Source: Benincasa hispida (lineage: Eukaryota; Streptophyta; Magnoliopsida; Cucurbitales; Cucurbitaceae). Taken from it: 64,000 bases of DNA. Where the stretch lies: assembly GCF_009727055.1 (NCBI RefSeq), contig NC_052357.1, positions 5,808,187 through 5,872,186 on the forward strand. The letters run 5' to 3'. Under the pieces are notes generated by a model. The model was given only the letters and a program-made list of their open reading frames with translations, was not told the origin of the DNA and ran no database searches. The translations under genes were made by a program, and so were the position numbers. Positions 11,393 to 23,158 of this stretch are shown one piece after another (position 1 is the stretch's first letter; the number at the start of each line of letters is the position of its first letter).

Positions 11393-13502
11393 TGTGGTGT
11401 ATGCCTAAAGCCTCGTAGTTTTATATTAGTTGAATCAATGATTGATTGGTTTTATATTACTTGTGCAATAATCCATTAACCTAATATCCAAGGATATCTG
11501 ATGTAACTTAAACATGTATGTGGAGACATATAAGTGGATTATGTTTAAGTGATAACCTAAATGGTATGTATTATATGGATAAGGTTTAGTGTCTTATCTT
11601 GGTAACACTACTGATATGGCTCGCTTTGTAGTTGTTACAATTGTTGTAAAGTACTACAATTATCTGATCTTGATCATTCTGGAGACATGTGAGAGGTGGT
11701 ATCTTATACAAAAGAGTTTGTATAAAGACTAGACCACGAAATGTTAAGTCTCTCTTTATAACGTCGTTGCTAGAAGAAACTTACATTTCACCAGGATAAC
11801 CAAAGATGACTTGACCTTAATCTTGAGTGAGTTGTGAACTCCTGCCTATAATGGTGATCCTTTGATTTGTATGGGTGAGAGTGGTCAGATTCGCTGCCTC
11901 AATAAGCCTACCATTTTGGGCATTCGTCTGTCTAGGGAGCTGGAAACACAGCTACACAAGAAGGAACTCACTCCTTCCGTATAGTTAGGGTAAAAAGATA
12001 AATTACTCCCTTAAAGGCTGATTTCGAGGCTTGAATAAAGAGATACCTTACACCCTCCTAGCTCGAGAGGGGTTTGGTCATGGACTATGACTAATTTTTT
12101 ATTAGATGGATCAATGGTACTTAAGGAGTTCGTTGTAATTATAAGGGTAAAATGATAATTTGACCCAGCTGTACTTACGAGAAATTTGTGAATGGTCAAC
12201 GCACTATTGATTGGTTATATCTAACAGACACGTAAATATATTTATAGTGCGAAGAGTTCAGTTGTTGGTCTTTAGTGGACTAACCAGCAGTTAATAAATG
12301 TTGATTAATTTTATTAAAAGAGTTTAATCGATTAATCTCGTATCATTAGAGCTTCAATTTATAGGTCGATAAGGTCCCTCGTTAGCTCAATGAGGATTGA
12401 TGGGAATCAAATTAATTTTATTGTGATTTGAATTGTTCAAATTAATTAAAAGAAATTAATTGTATAAAATACAGTTAAATAATGTATATTGATACATTAT
12501 ATAATATAATGTATATTGATACATTTTTATGAGAGTAATAAATATTTGAATATGATTCAAATATTAACTATATGAATATGATTCATATAAAAACTATATG
12601 TTAAAATTTAATGTGAATATGATTCATATTAAATTTATATAGTTTTATGAGAGAAATAAATATTTGAATATGATCCATATATTAATTATATGAATATGAT
12701 TCATATATATTAAAATTTAATGTGAATATGATTCATATTAAATTTATATAGTTTTATGAGAGAAATAAATATTTGAATATGATTCAAATATTAATTATGT
12801 GAATATGATTCATATAAAAACTATATGTTAAAATTAATATTAATATGATTCATGTTAAATTTATATAGTTTGATGAGAGTGGTTGTTATTTGAATGTAAT
12901 TCAAATATTAAATTATATGAATGTGATTTATATAAAATATATAAGTTATATTATATGTAATATAATATAAACTATAGTTTATATGTTCTACGTGATATAA
13001 CATGTAATTTAATATTTATATATATTAAGTTAGTTACTATATAAATATATTAAAAAAATGAGGGTGCTATAACTCTCATCTCTCAATTTTACGTAAAGAA
13101 AGGAGAGAGATAAAAGAGGTTATCTGATCATCATCTCTTTTCTCCCTCTCCTTCTCTCTGTTTTCTCTGTAGAAATTTTTCTCAAAAAAATCTCTCATAC
13201 TCCTCCCTGAGCCGAGATTGAGTGTAAGTTCACACCTCTGCATGATTCTCAAGCCTTGAGAATAACGGGGAAGACTCCATGGTGGTGTTCGTGGGATCGG
13301 GAAAAGACGACACAAATTGGAGAGGAACGCAAAGAATTGGTCTTTAATATATGTGATATCCTATCTCTTCTTCTTCTTCCTGTACAGTAGAAGCATGTTT
13401 AATTAGTTTTGTTTATCTTGTGTTTCTGTCCTCTGATTATTATTCTATAAAATTAAAATTGGGACGTGATTTCTTTTGCCGCAAGGAATTTCAATCCCTT
13501 TA
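11393..13502 (+). mobile_element. 5' LTR (about 2.1 kb) of a plus-strand Copia-type element
   Basis: It starts TGTGGTGTATGCCTAAAG (a decayed TGTTGGTGT type) and ends CAATCCCTTTA immediately before a primer-binding site. Internal landmarks match the other copies: GTGGAGACATATAAGTGG, GAGTGGTCAGATTCG, CTTTAGTGGACTAACC. At about 2.1 kb it is longer than the other copies, partly because of an internal triplication (12,528-12,880). Unlike the solo LTRs nearby, it is still joined to internal sequence. Confidence 0.7.
12528..12880. repeat. Three tandem copies of a ~114-bp AT-rich unit inside the LTR
   Basis: ATGAGAG followed by AATAAATATTTGAATATG starts near 12,528, 12,647 and 12,757, and a diverged fourth start lies near 12,871. 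The spacings are 119, 110 and 114 bp. Each unit carries several small palindromes of the ATGAATATGATTCATAT type, giving the block strong hairpin potential. Other copies of this LTR in the window carry a single version. Confidence 0.7.
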
Positions 13503-13503
13503 A

Positions 13504-13520
13504 TTGGTATCAGAGCACGG
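13504..13520 (+). other. Primer-binding site, tRNA-iMet type
   Basis: TTGGTATCAGAGCACGG lies two bases after the LTR end. TGGTATCAGAGC is the standard initiator-methionine tRNA complement used by plant Copia elements to prime minus-strand DNA synthesis. It fixes the orientation of the LTR at 11,393-13,502 as plus. Confidence 0.85.
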
Positions 13521-15756
13521 TCTTTTGAGTCCCACTTTTTTATTTTCAAACTTTAATTCAGAGTTTGGTGGGTGTATATTGCATTTTGAATGTATGGGTT
13601 TTGAATATTAGATGATTTCAAAATTGGCCTAGAATTTATTGGTTTAAAGGTGTTTAAGTTGTAATTGCCCGGTGTTTTAGGAATTTAATTTCATGTAATT
13701 GAATCTATAATTGTTTGTGTCGTTCGTGATGGAGTTCTGGCTTCGAATCGGTGAAATTTTGGAGCAAGAACGATGCAAATCGGATGAATGGGCGAAACAG
13801 AGCAAGCTTTCTACCTTATAGCGTCGCAATGCTCTTGCCACAGCGTTGCAATGCTGCACGAGGCACTGCAATACTGCAGCAACATAAAAGCCAACGTTGC
13901 AATGCTAGCATCAAAATGTTACAACACTTAGTATGGTTAACGCGCACATTAGAAAACCTTCAGATTGTGGGTTTGAGCCTCCCTTACGGTTTCTTTGTAG
14001 TTTTTCCCTTTTTTAATTATTAATTTGTAATAATTAATTATTAATTATTTTTAATTAATTAAATTAATATAAATGTTATATTAATTTATGTTTATGATGC
14101 CAATTTCGGTCCAATATTGCTGTTTTATTTAATTATACATATAAAGTATGATTGCATTAAACTTTAGAATAGTTATAAGTCAAATGAAATTAGAATTAAA
14201 ATCTATAATCAAAAGTTGCATGCAAACATAGGTTAAGATTAATTTTAAATGTTTTAAAAATTAATTTCACCTAGACCTATGTTAATATATTTCTAAATGA
14301 TTTGAAATAGGATTAATCTTTTAATTCCCTCTTAATAGGATTAAATTGGAGTAAATAAAAGATTATATTTATAACAAATTGTTGTAAGAGACCTTTGTCT
14401 AAGGAAGATTCTGTCTAAGGTTGCGATATTTAAGCCAACGGAAATGGAACACCCATACTTGGGAAGGGACCTGGAAGGTGAATTAAACAATAATGTTATA
14501 AGCATACAATAAATGATTTAGGTTTATTAAAGTGTTTAATAAACAAGAATCAACATTGTTAAATTATCCAATACAATTGTTATATTGAGTCAAGTTAACA
14601 ATTCACTTAAATAAATTTATTAGTCTAATTTACCTAAGTTATGAACCCTCATTTGCAAAACACTCAATGGGAGGAAAATGATGTATATGATATTTCAATT
14701 TCATTTTCACCTTTCTCCCTAAATAGTTCACACCATGAGATCTATGCTCGGCCTCGAGATACATTTGCTTGCTTTTGTTTTTGTCCCAATCGATTTTTCC
14801 TTACGGTTGGCTCATTAAGGCAGAACTCTAGAATCTAAAATGAAGGGTTACACTTACAAGAAATTGTTAAGATAATAGTTTCTTGACTAAAATATGGTAA
14901 CTAGTTTTTATAGAAATAAAGAGTTATTCTAGTGTAACATTTGGTTGAGAATGTCTCAATCCAGTGAAGGAATGACCACTAGAGTATCATTTGCTTGCTT
15001 TTATTCTGACTCACTAGAGTATCATCGCAATAGAAATTTTGCATTTATATGAATGGGATTCATATTCAAATTTATAGGTTCATCTTTAAATTTCTTTGCT
15101 GAATTAGAATGGATAATAGATTGCATATAATTGATTAACATATTTTATATAATTCAAAATATGTTTATTTCTCTAAAAGTTTTAATTACCGATATAAGTC
15201 AAAGATTTTGATGAATATATTACATTGAAATTTTTATCAACACATAAAAGCAGTGTAATTTTATTTTTTAATTTGGGAAATGTTCTCAAAAGAATTATTG
15301 TCATTTCATGAAGTGTTCATGAATAAACTGTGGAGTGATAGCTTATTGTAATTATCTACATAACATATGGTGTGTCTAGATAAAAACATGACAAAACATA
15401 TTGTATATTGGAGTCATGAGAAGCTAAATGATCTACAAAGTTAAGTATCATCGGGGTTCCAAGAAAACTATAATGACTAGAGCTAATGAGGAAAAGTTTC
15501 CTAATTAGTTTAGGATGTCAGTTGTTGAGGGATTTGGGAAATATCTCAAAAAGAAGAAAAATGAGAACGAGTAAACCTCATTTACTGAGTTCATGGTGGA
15601 GAATACAAATTCACACCTTGATAGTTGAATAATGATTCACTATCATAATTTTTTGTCATTACAATTAGATTGTAAATCTTGGTGAACACTTATATAAGTG
15701 GAATAGTTCTACTAATTAGCAATAGGATGTTCATCTCAGTTAAAGTAGTGGGAGAC
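13521..15756 (+). other. Non-coding internal region of the plus-strand LTR element
   Basis: About 2.2 kb between the primer-binding site and a purine-rich stretch (AGTAGTGGGAGACA, about 15,743-15,756) that could be its polypurine tract. No frame shows gag, protease, integrase or RT motifs. The longest frames (90 codons at 13,751, 65 codons at 14,641) are unrecognisable. A short cluster of GCAATGCT repeats lies at 13,825-13,915. No 3' LTR follows. The layout suggests a non-autonomous (LARD-like) element that lost its right end, or an element whose coding region was deleted. Confidence 0.45.
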
Positions 15757-15778
15757 ATTAAATGTTATTTGATTTTGC

Positions 15779-16145
15779 TGAATATGGTGCTTTTATCACC
15801 ATAAGAGAAATTTCAATTCTCTAAGCTTTATTACTAAACATTTGATAGTCTATGAATACTTAGTGATAAGGCATGTTTTTTTTTTTTTCAAAAGTCATTT
15901 TTTAAAACATGTTCAGTTTTAATTAAATTCATTTTTGTGCATTAAAATGTAATGATATTTATTTATGTTGAATATGCTGCTTTTATCACCACGAGAGACA
16001 TTCAAATTCTCCAAGGAAAATTACTAAAATATTTCATAACGTATGAATAGTTTTGGTACTTAGACATGTTTTTAAAAGCTGTTTTAAAAATATATTAAAC
16101 ATTAAATATATACATTTTTGTGCATTAAAGATTAATACATTTACT
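15779..16145. repeat. Tandem duplication of ~190 bp
   Basis: TGAATATGGTGCTTTTATCACCA at 15,779 recurs as TGAATATGCTGCTTTTATCACCA at 15,969, exactly 190 bp on. Both units continue through the same series of landmarks: GAGA-ATTC-AATTCTC, ATTACTAAA, GACATG/GCATG plus a T-run, and TTTTTGTGCATTAAA. The copies have diverged by substitutions and small indels, so the duplication is not recent. No coding content is visible. The DNA from 16,146 to 16,734 shows nothing recognisable. Confidence 0.75.
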
Positions 16146-16734
16146 ACTCAACTGTGAGAGTGTAAGGATTATGAATCCAGAAATAAAGACAAATTTTATT
16201 CTCTGAAGGATACATAACTTTGGTTTTCAACAATGACACTTATGGGCAATTCTCTAAGAATTGGAGTTAAATTATTATTACCTATCAAAAGTCTTGCTTC
16301 TCATGCAAGTGTGTCATAAAACCTTATTAGATAAGGTTATCTAGCCAATGTTCGACTTTCTTTCTTTGACCCAAGTGGTCCTATGTTAAAAAGCATAAGT
16401 CTAATTTCATAGATAATCCATTAATATGATTGATGAGTATTTATGAATAAATGTATCATGTTCCAATTCAACTCATGACTTATTTTCTTTGAAATGTTCA
16501 AAAGAAATTAGTCTAATGTTTAAATCACTTAGGCAAACATATTGTGACATTATGATCTGATCATAATTAGTACTGGATATTTGATGTACTAAGCCTAATT
16601 GACAAAGATGAGATGAGATCTCACTTGGAGCATTCAGTGTAATTTGTGTGACATTTTGCTGCTAGAGAAATATGGCCTTGTTCAACTTAATACATTTTAA
16701 GTTCTCTATTGAACTGAGTCCTTATGTTTTTAAA

Positions 16735-17050
16735 CACTACTACAAAATTTGATATAGATTACGGTCATATAACTGTGGTTTCTTGGATTAGACTACGGGT
16801 TTGCGAGCATGATGTATTCCAGTGTAGTCTATAGTATATACCATGGTTAACGTTGGTCATGGTCTAAATTATACACCACGTCTAACGTCAACCATGGTCT
16901 ATATGGTCATAGGCCATGGCCATTAACTGTGGTATACAGATAGACCACGACTTAGATTAACCGTGGTCATAATTGATAAAACTAATTAATAAACCACACA
17001 AAAAATAGTTTTGGTCTATCACTATAGACTATAGTTGACATCAGTTGTGT
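16735..17050 (+). mobile_element. CACTA transposon left end with GACCATGG subterminal repeats
   Basis: The sequence begins CACTACTACAAAATTTG, the form of a CACTA (En/Spm) terminal inverted repeat. The next ~250 bp hold many direct and inverted copies of a subterminal motif (CCATGGTTAACG, GACCACG, AACCGTGGTC, GTGGTCTA), where such elements bind their transposase. The family differs from the CTCCCGACG type that follows. No matching right end of this family was seen, so the piece is a terminus joined to, or overwritten by, another CACTA relic. Confidence 0.65.
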
Positions 17051-18870
17051 CATCAGGTAAGAGAATTAAAAGTCAATTTCGAACAGTCTCAATTGAGGAT
17101 TAAGGAACTTAAAGACGTTTAAAAATAAATGAGAGAGAATCATGTAAGACAAATGGAAGAAATGAAAAAAATGATTGAAGATATGATACAATCACAGAGA
17201 GAATGACCATCGAATTAGGTATGATTACTTCATTATCTAGTTGTCTAATACATTGTTATCCTGTAGTTGTGGTAGCCAAACAACTGGATTTTGATGTATT
17301 TTCTGTTGTTATTGTGTGTTTGGGGATGTTTATAAAATTTGAATGTTGTGGGGGATGGGTTATGATTGGTTATACTTGTTTTGGAGCTCACCTTGGAGTT
17401 TTTTATGTGTTTGTGGATATTTATAAAATTTGAATGTTAGTTTTTTGTGTATTAGTGGATGTTTATGAAATGTTGTGTGGGTTGTGGAGGGTGGGTTGAG
17501 ATTGGTTATACTTGTTTTGGAGTTCAACTTGGAGTTTTTTGTGTGTTTGTGGATGTTTATGAAATGTTGTGTGGGATATGTGGGATAGGTTGAGATTACT
17601 TACACTTGTTTTGGAGTTCAACTTGGAATTTTTTGTGTGTTTATGAATGTTTATGAAATTTGAATGTTGTGAGGGGTGGGTTGAGATTGGTTATACTTGT
17701 TTTGGAGTTCAACTTGGAGTTTTTTGTGTGTTTGTGGATGTTTATGAAATTTGAATGTTCTAGGGGTGGGTTATGATTGGTTATATTTATTTGGAAGTTC
17801 AACTTGGAGATTTTTGTGTGTTTTTTTATGTTTATGAAATTTAGATATTATTAGTGGTAGATTGAGATTGATTATATTTATTTTGGAGTTCAACTTGGGG
17901 TTTTTTGTGTGTTTGTGGATGTTTATGAAATTTGAATGTTGTGTGGGATGTGTGGAGTAAGTTGAGATTACTTATACATGTTTTGGAGTTCAACCTAGAG
18001 TTTTTGTTTGTTTGTGGAAGTTCATGAATTTTTAATATTGTTTGGAATGGGTTAAGATAAGTTATTCTTTTGGAGTTTAACTTGTGGTCTTTGTGTATTT
18101 GTGAAGGTTTGAGGTTGAGAACATTTAGTGTTGGAAGTGTGTTGATTTTCTTTGTTTTGTAAGATTGTTACTCATTGTTTTGTTTTGTAGGATTGTAGTA
18201 TTTTATTTGTTTTGTAGGATTTGTATGTTCACCTTATGATTTTTTTTTTTTTTTTTTTGTAGGATGCTATTTGGAGATAAGGTTGGAAATTTTGTTGGAG
18301 ATGTGTTCAAGATCATGTGTTAGAGATGTTGTGTTGGAGACGTTTTCATGTTCTTTCTTATATGTATTTGTGAAGACATATTTCTTTTGTTTGTTTATTT
18401 CTTCTATGTATTTTGTCAACTTTTGTCTATTTTAATAAATAATACTATGAACTTTGTTAGTTTGTTAGTTTGTTTCATTTCTTCTGTTAGTATTTCTTAG
18501 TTGCTTAATAATGTTATAGGTTATTCAGATCAAATTAAAAATAAATGACTATCTCCCGACGAAAAACGTCAAGAGTTTTTATATCTCCCGATGGTTGGTA
18601 AGCCGTCAGGCATTCAAGTTCATATTTGAATTTCTGAAATTATACTCCCGGCAGCTTACTAGCCGTCGAAAGCTCGAAGAACTCCCCACAATGTCTATAC
18701 ATGCGTCAGGAGTGCCAAACTCTTGACGTCGTATAACAGGTTTCGAGCATTTCTTCAAACTTCCGGCAGTATGTGTTTCCACGTCGGGAGTCGCACTCCC
18801 GACAAACATCTTTCGACCAAACTCCCAACACAAAGTGTGTCGTCGTGAGTGGATCTTCTAACACGTTTTG
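17051..18870 (+). mobile_element. CACTA relic: downstream half with CTCCCGACG subterminal repeats
   Basis: This stretch parallels 28,290-29,074 plus 31,116-31,300 of the larger CACTA element. Both contain GAATTAGGTATGATTACTTCATT, then a region of TTGGAGTTCAACTTG units, then a T-run followed by GTAGGATGCT, then ACTATCTCCCGACGAAAAACGTC and a cluster of CTCCCGACG-type subterminal motifs (18,545-18,850). The TAGTG terminus is missing: sequence decays after TGGATCTTCTAACACG near 18,870. The main difference from the other copy is the expanded array at 17,327-18,110. No intact coding frame remains. Confidence 0.7.
17327..18110. repeat. Array of ~8-9 units of about 92 bp inside the CACTA relic
   Basis: Each unit reads roughly GTTTATGAAATTTGAATG, TTGTG(T)GGG, GGGTTGAGATTGGTTATAC, TTGTTTTGGAGTTCAACTTG, GAGTTTTTTGTGTGTTTGTG, GAT. 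Starts fall near 17,327, 17,418 (a short, partly deleted unit), 17,460, 17,553, 17,646, 17,737, 17,828, 17,919 and 18,020. The related element at 28,550-28,650 contains only one such unit, so the array arose by local amplification after the two copies separated. Confidence 0.8.
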
Positions 18871-19582
18871 AGGGTAGAAATATCAAATAAATTTTCAAAA
18901 CATAATTTTACTGAAAATACAATAACTCCCCCTAAAAGGATAAACAATAAGAATAAGAGAATCACACAACAAATGTGTATAACTTCCCTAAAATCAAGGA
19001 TTCTCCTTTTAATAAGAAATCAATAAGAATCAAGGAGATAAAATCATTCAAGTAAAATTCAAGCAATTGAGATACCAAAATGTCAAATATTAGAAAATAA
19101 GCATCAATGGTTGAAAAACAAGCAATGATATCAAATAATAGCAAAGTCACATTAACAAATAAATAAATGTCAATAGATAGATAAATTTTAATTTGCAAGA
19201 TGTCAAATTCTAATCTTTCAAAACTATTCAAAAGATACAATTCCAATTTAGATACTGAAAGAAAAACTATCTTAGTAATTCAAAAATTAAGAGTTACTAA
19301 AATAAGTCATTTCCTTTCTTGGGTTCAAGTAAGCCATACCAGTTGCTCCAATTTGAATTAAATCCTCATTTGAAGTTCAAGCAATAATTCTTTCTTGAAT
19401 CATACCTACAAAGAAAGCTCAACCAAAAGTTTTTGGTACCCATTTCTTGGGTCTTTCATTATTAATAAGCAAAGATTTTGGGATCCATTTTAAAATTAGT
19501 TCCAACATTACTAGCATTGACTTTTGGCATATAATAAATATTAAATTTATGGCCAATTTTTTTACCAGAATAACATACAACA
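18871..19582 (-). other. 3' end of a minus-strand Copia element with polypurine tract
   Basis: On the minus strand this stretch holds the last part of the gag remnant (about 19,330-19,582, including RPKKWVPK, a motif typical of the gag tail of this Copia type). AT-rich non-coding DNA follows, then an ATCCTTTTAGGGGGAG tract at about 18,926-18,941 that looks like the polypurine tract. Protease, integrase, RT and RNase H are absent between gag and this tract, so about 4 kb of pol has been deleted relative to a normal element. No 3' LTR beyond the tract was recognised. Confidence 0.5.
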
Positions 19583-22500
19583 TGTTATGTTTTATGTCCT
19601 AAAACTCATGGGTTGTAAACAATAAACTTATTATGTTGATCAATATAGATGTTATTGAAGTTTGATTCAATAAAGTTGTTATTGAATGTTTGAATAGCTC
19701 ATTTCGTTAAAAATAACTTAAATCCAATAAACTAAGATACATGGTTATTACATGAGTACTTGAATCTTATGTGGAGACATAAGAATGGATCAAGTTCGAG
19801 TAAATAGCCAAAATGGTCTATAGTATACGAATAAGATTGGATACCTTATTCTAGGGACATTATCGAATGCAGCCCACTTTGTAGATGTTACAATTGTTAT
19901 AAAGTGCTACAAAAAAAAGTGATTCTGAGTCATTTATGTGGAGACATGCAAGTGGGGGTATCCTATGCAAAGAGTTTGTATAAGATCGGACCAAGAAATT
20001 AGTCACTCTTACTTTATAACGTTACTATTTAAGACTGACTATTTCAAAGCGATGACCTAGGTAACTTGACCTTAATTCTGAGCTAACTATGAATTCCTGT
20101 TTATTCGGGATTATCCTTAGATTTGTATGAGGGAGAATTGGTTCAACAACGCAGGCTCAATAAGCCTCCCATTTCAGGGGTAAGAATTTGTAGATATCTG
20201 GGGACATAGGGTGTAAGATGAAATTCACTCCTACCCGCTTTTAGGGATAATAGAGAGATTGTTCCCTTAAGTGTTGACTTTGGATCTTGTACAATAAGCC
20301 ACATCCTCTCATTTTCCCGAGAGGTACTCAATTTAGTGAGTGGATCACAAACCAATTGTCCACTAGAGGATCAGTGGGACTTAAGGATTAAGATCTTATC
20401 TCGGGGGTAAAACAGCTTATGACCCAGCTGTTATTACGAATAACCTGTGAAGGGTTGACTTACTGATTATGGTTATATAGAGTGGACACAAATATATCTA
20501 CAGTGGGGGAGTGCAACTACTGGGCTTTAGTGGAGTGACCCGATAGTTAACGAATGTTGGTTAGTTAGGTTAAAGAATTTAGCCAGTTAATCTCATTGGA
20601 GCCCATGATCTATAGGTTCATTAAGTCCCCTACTAGCTCACAAACAAATTATAGAATAGCATGATGAGAGAATTTGAAATGTTCAAATTCAAATTGAGGA
20701 AATTATTAATTATATGTGATATAATTAAATCGGATAATATTTAAATTTAATTTAAATATTAATTACATGAATAGGGATTCATGATTGTAGAATTGGTTTT
20801 CTAATAATTTAATATTGGATATTAAATTATTTTAATTAATTAAATCAATTAAATTTAATTAAAAGTTGAAAAGTTGAATTTTATGGAAATTCAAAATTAG
20901 AAAATCAAATTTTATTTTAATTTCATTTTTGAAAATTAAATTAAAACTAAATTTTAATTTTTTAAAAAATCAGTAAATTGATTTTAAATCACTTTAAATA
21001 AAATTGTTTTTTAAATTTTAAATTTGGAAATTTCAAATATGTGGGTTTCTCTAACAAATGGCACTCACAACTCCATTTTAATCCACTCACGTGATTGGAT
21101 TTGGTGTCATTTCGCTGTGTAATTTGATTGCACTATCAAGCTGAACAAAACCAATCTAAGGTCTAAGAGAATAGTAGGGAAGATCAAGTGGTGGTCTACA
21201 TACTTTTTAGAATGAAGATTTGAGCTGAATTCATGGATTGAAGATCTTCAAAGGTATATCATCAAACCCTCTTTTCTAGTCCATGAACATGCTTTCTTAG
21301 TTGTTAAAATTGATGAATTAGAGTGCTTAATGATTCTGTTTGCTTCCGCTAATTGCATGCTAACTCCAACACAACATTGGGCAAAATTTTCTTTTTAACT
21401 AATTGATTTTGCACCTTATTTTTATTCAAGTAATTTTTGTAATAGCATTTTTCAATTTAAAACAATTTGGTCTAATATGACCTTTAACTCCACAAAAATG
21501 ACAAGCAAGTACAAACTTTGATTTCAGATGCATATCTCTAACATCTCTATGATTAGGCACAAATTTAGTACTATTCTTGCAATTAGTTTTAGCATGTGAA
21601 TGTTTAGGCACAAACATTGATTTTTTAGACACAAATTTAGTTCTATTCATGCAATTCGATGCAATGGCCTAGCTTTTTCACAATATTCATATTATGAGCA
21701 CATTTTGATCTAGCATAGAATTTATTGTGCACAAATTTTGATTTTCCATGGGAATTTCTATAATTTTCATGTTTTGGCACAAAATTAGATTCAACTTTAG
21801 GTACATTAAATAAACCATCTTGATACATACTAGGGGTGACTTTATCAAAAGTAGTACTCTTAGAAATAGATGAACAATTTTTCTTCAAATAGCCTAATCC
21901 CCTTTTGTCACTACAAGGTTTACTCATGTCAATAATTTTATCTTGTCTTTGTGCATCAATAGACAATTTCTTAATAGACTCTTTTGCAATTTCAAGCTCT
22001 TTTATAGCAAGCAATTCTTTCTCTTTAAGCATATGCAAAAGATTATTTTTCTTATCAACATCATATTCAAGAAATTTAATTTTGTCAACAAGAGAAAGTT
22101 TATCTTTTTCTAAAGAACTATTGTTAGTTTCCAACTCAATAATTCTATTTTCAACCTAACAATTTCATCATTTAATTCCAATGTACAAAATTTAAATTTC
22201 GCATTTTCATTCCTCAAGTCATTCAAATTAATTTTCATTTATGACAAAGATTTAAATTCTTCATTTTCAACTTCAAGAAACTTAATCTTATCTATCAAAA
22301 CACGTTTCTCATCCTCACAAAATTTATTATCATACAAAACATAATTATAAGCTCTATTTTTCAAACAATCATTTTCATATACCAAAAGTCTATTTTCATT
22401 AGATAATGTCTTAAATTTTTTGATAATTTTAGATACTTAGAGCTAACTTTTCTAAATCATGTTGCATACTTTCAAATGCATCATATAGCTCATCATAAGA

Positions 22501-22950
22501 TAGAGATTTATGACTTACCTCATGTTTGTCAATCTCATCACCAGATTTATTTGTCGAATGGGCCATCAAGCACAAAGAAGATTTACCACATTTTTCTTTC
22601 TACTCTATGGATTTTTCCGTGAGTTTGAGATTTATAATTCTCTTTCACATCAAATAAATCATTAGTACTACAAGGATAATTTTCTCCGCTATACATATTA
22701 TCAAAAAATATCATATGTATATTTAAAATGTAAAATTTTGTCACATATTTTTCTATCAAATTCACAATATATGATATTTATGGCTTTGGCATTGAAAGTG
22801 AGTAACTCATTAGTCAATTATAATTTAGATAAATCATGCTCACAAACATACACATTAAAATCCAAAGCAAGCATAAATGTTTCCATTCTATTTTTTCATA
22901 CATCATAATTTCTATTTCCATCAAAGAATGGGATCTATAGAATACAATGA
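19300..22950 (-). pseudogene. Copia gag remnant with zinc knuckle, interrupted by an LTR
   Basis: Reading right to left, frames near 22,950-22,750 keep weak gag (UBN2-like) sequence. Then 22,134 to 21,643 encodes 163 codons with a Lys/Glu-rich helical stretch (KDKLSLVDKIKFLEYD). Then 21,650 to 21,426 carries repeated KFVPKH motifs and the zinc knuckle CHFCGVKGHIRPNC (CX2CX4HX4C). After the nested LTR (19,583-21,371) the tail with RPKKWVPK resumes. Gag would form the cytoplasmic particle that packages the element RNA. Frameshifts and stops make it a pseudogene. The style is that of large Copia elements (SIRE/Maximus-like); the lineage is inference. Confidence 0.8.
19583..21371 (+). mobile_element. 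Solo Copia-type LTR with perfect CAACA duplication
   Basis: The 1,789-bp element starts TGTTATGTTTTATGTCC and ends GCTAACTCCAACA. CAACA stands at both 19,578-19,582 and 21,372-21,376, a perfect 5-bp target-site duplication. Removing it joins ACATACAACA to TTGGGCAAAATTTT and restores the gag remnant of the minus-strand host element. It is the best-defined full-length member of the TGTTGG superfamily in the window and serves as a reference for the reversed copies elsewhere. No internal sequence remains, so it arose by LTR-LTR recombination. Confidence 0.85.
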
Positions 22951-23041
22951 TTTTCAAAAGTTACCATAAAACTCTAGCAATTAAGCTTTTAAATAATTTT
23001 TAAAAATATTAATAAGATTCTTTAGGTATCAAAATAATTAT

Positions 23042-23158
23042 GTAGAAGAGCTACCCGCTCTGATTCTAATTGTAAGAGTGAGAAACTGGGTATCAATCTA
23101 AAATGATTTATGAAAATTTTTATCACAAACAAGAGAGCAACTGGTTGTGATTCCAATT
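23042..23158 (-). other. Duplicated primer-binding-site-like motif next to the 5' LTR
   Basis: On the minus strand, two motifs lie about 85 bp apart between gag and the LTR: AATTGGAATCACAACCAG (directly beside the LTR end) and AATTAGAATCAGAGCGGG (about 23,055-23,072). Both resemble the iMet primer-binding site TTGGTATCAGAGC. The surrounding bases, GATT(C/T)(C/T)AATTGTA(A/G)GA on the plus strand, are also shared. This suggests that the LTR/PBS junction was duplicated. Only one such site is needed for priming. Confidence 0.5.

Noticed and set aside
22583..22765. 60-codon minus frame within the gag remnant
   Set aside because: It overlaps the decayed gag region but is out of frame with recognisable gag sequence.
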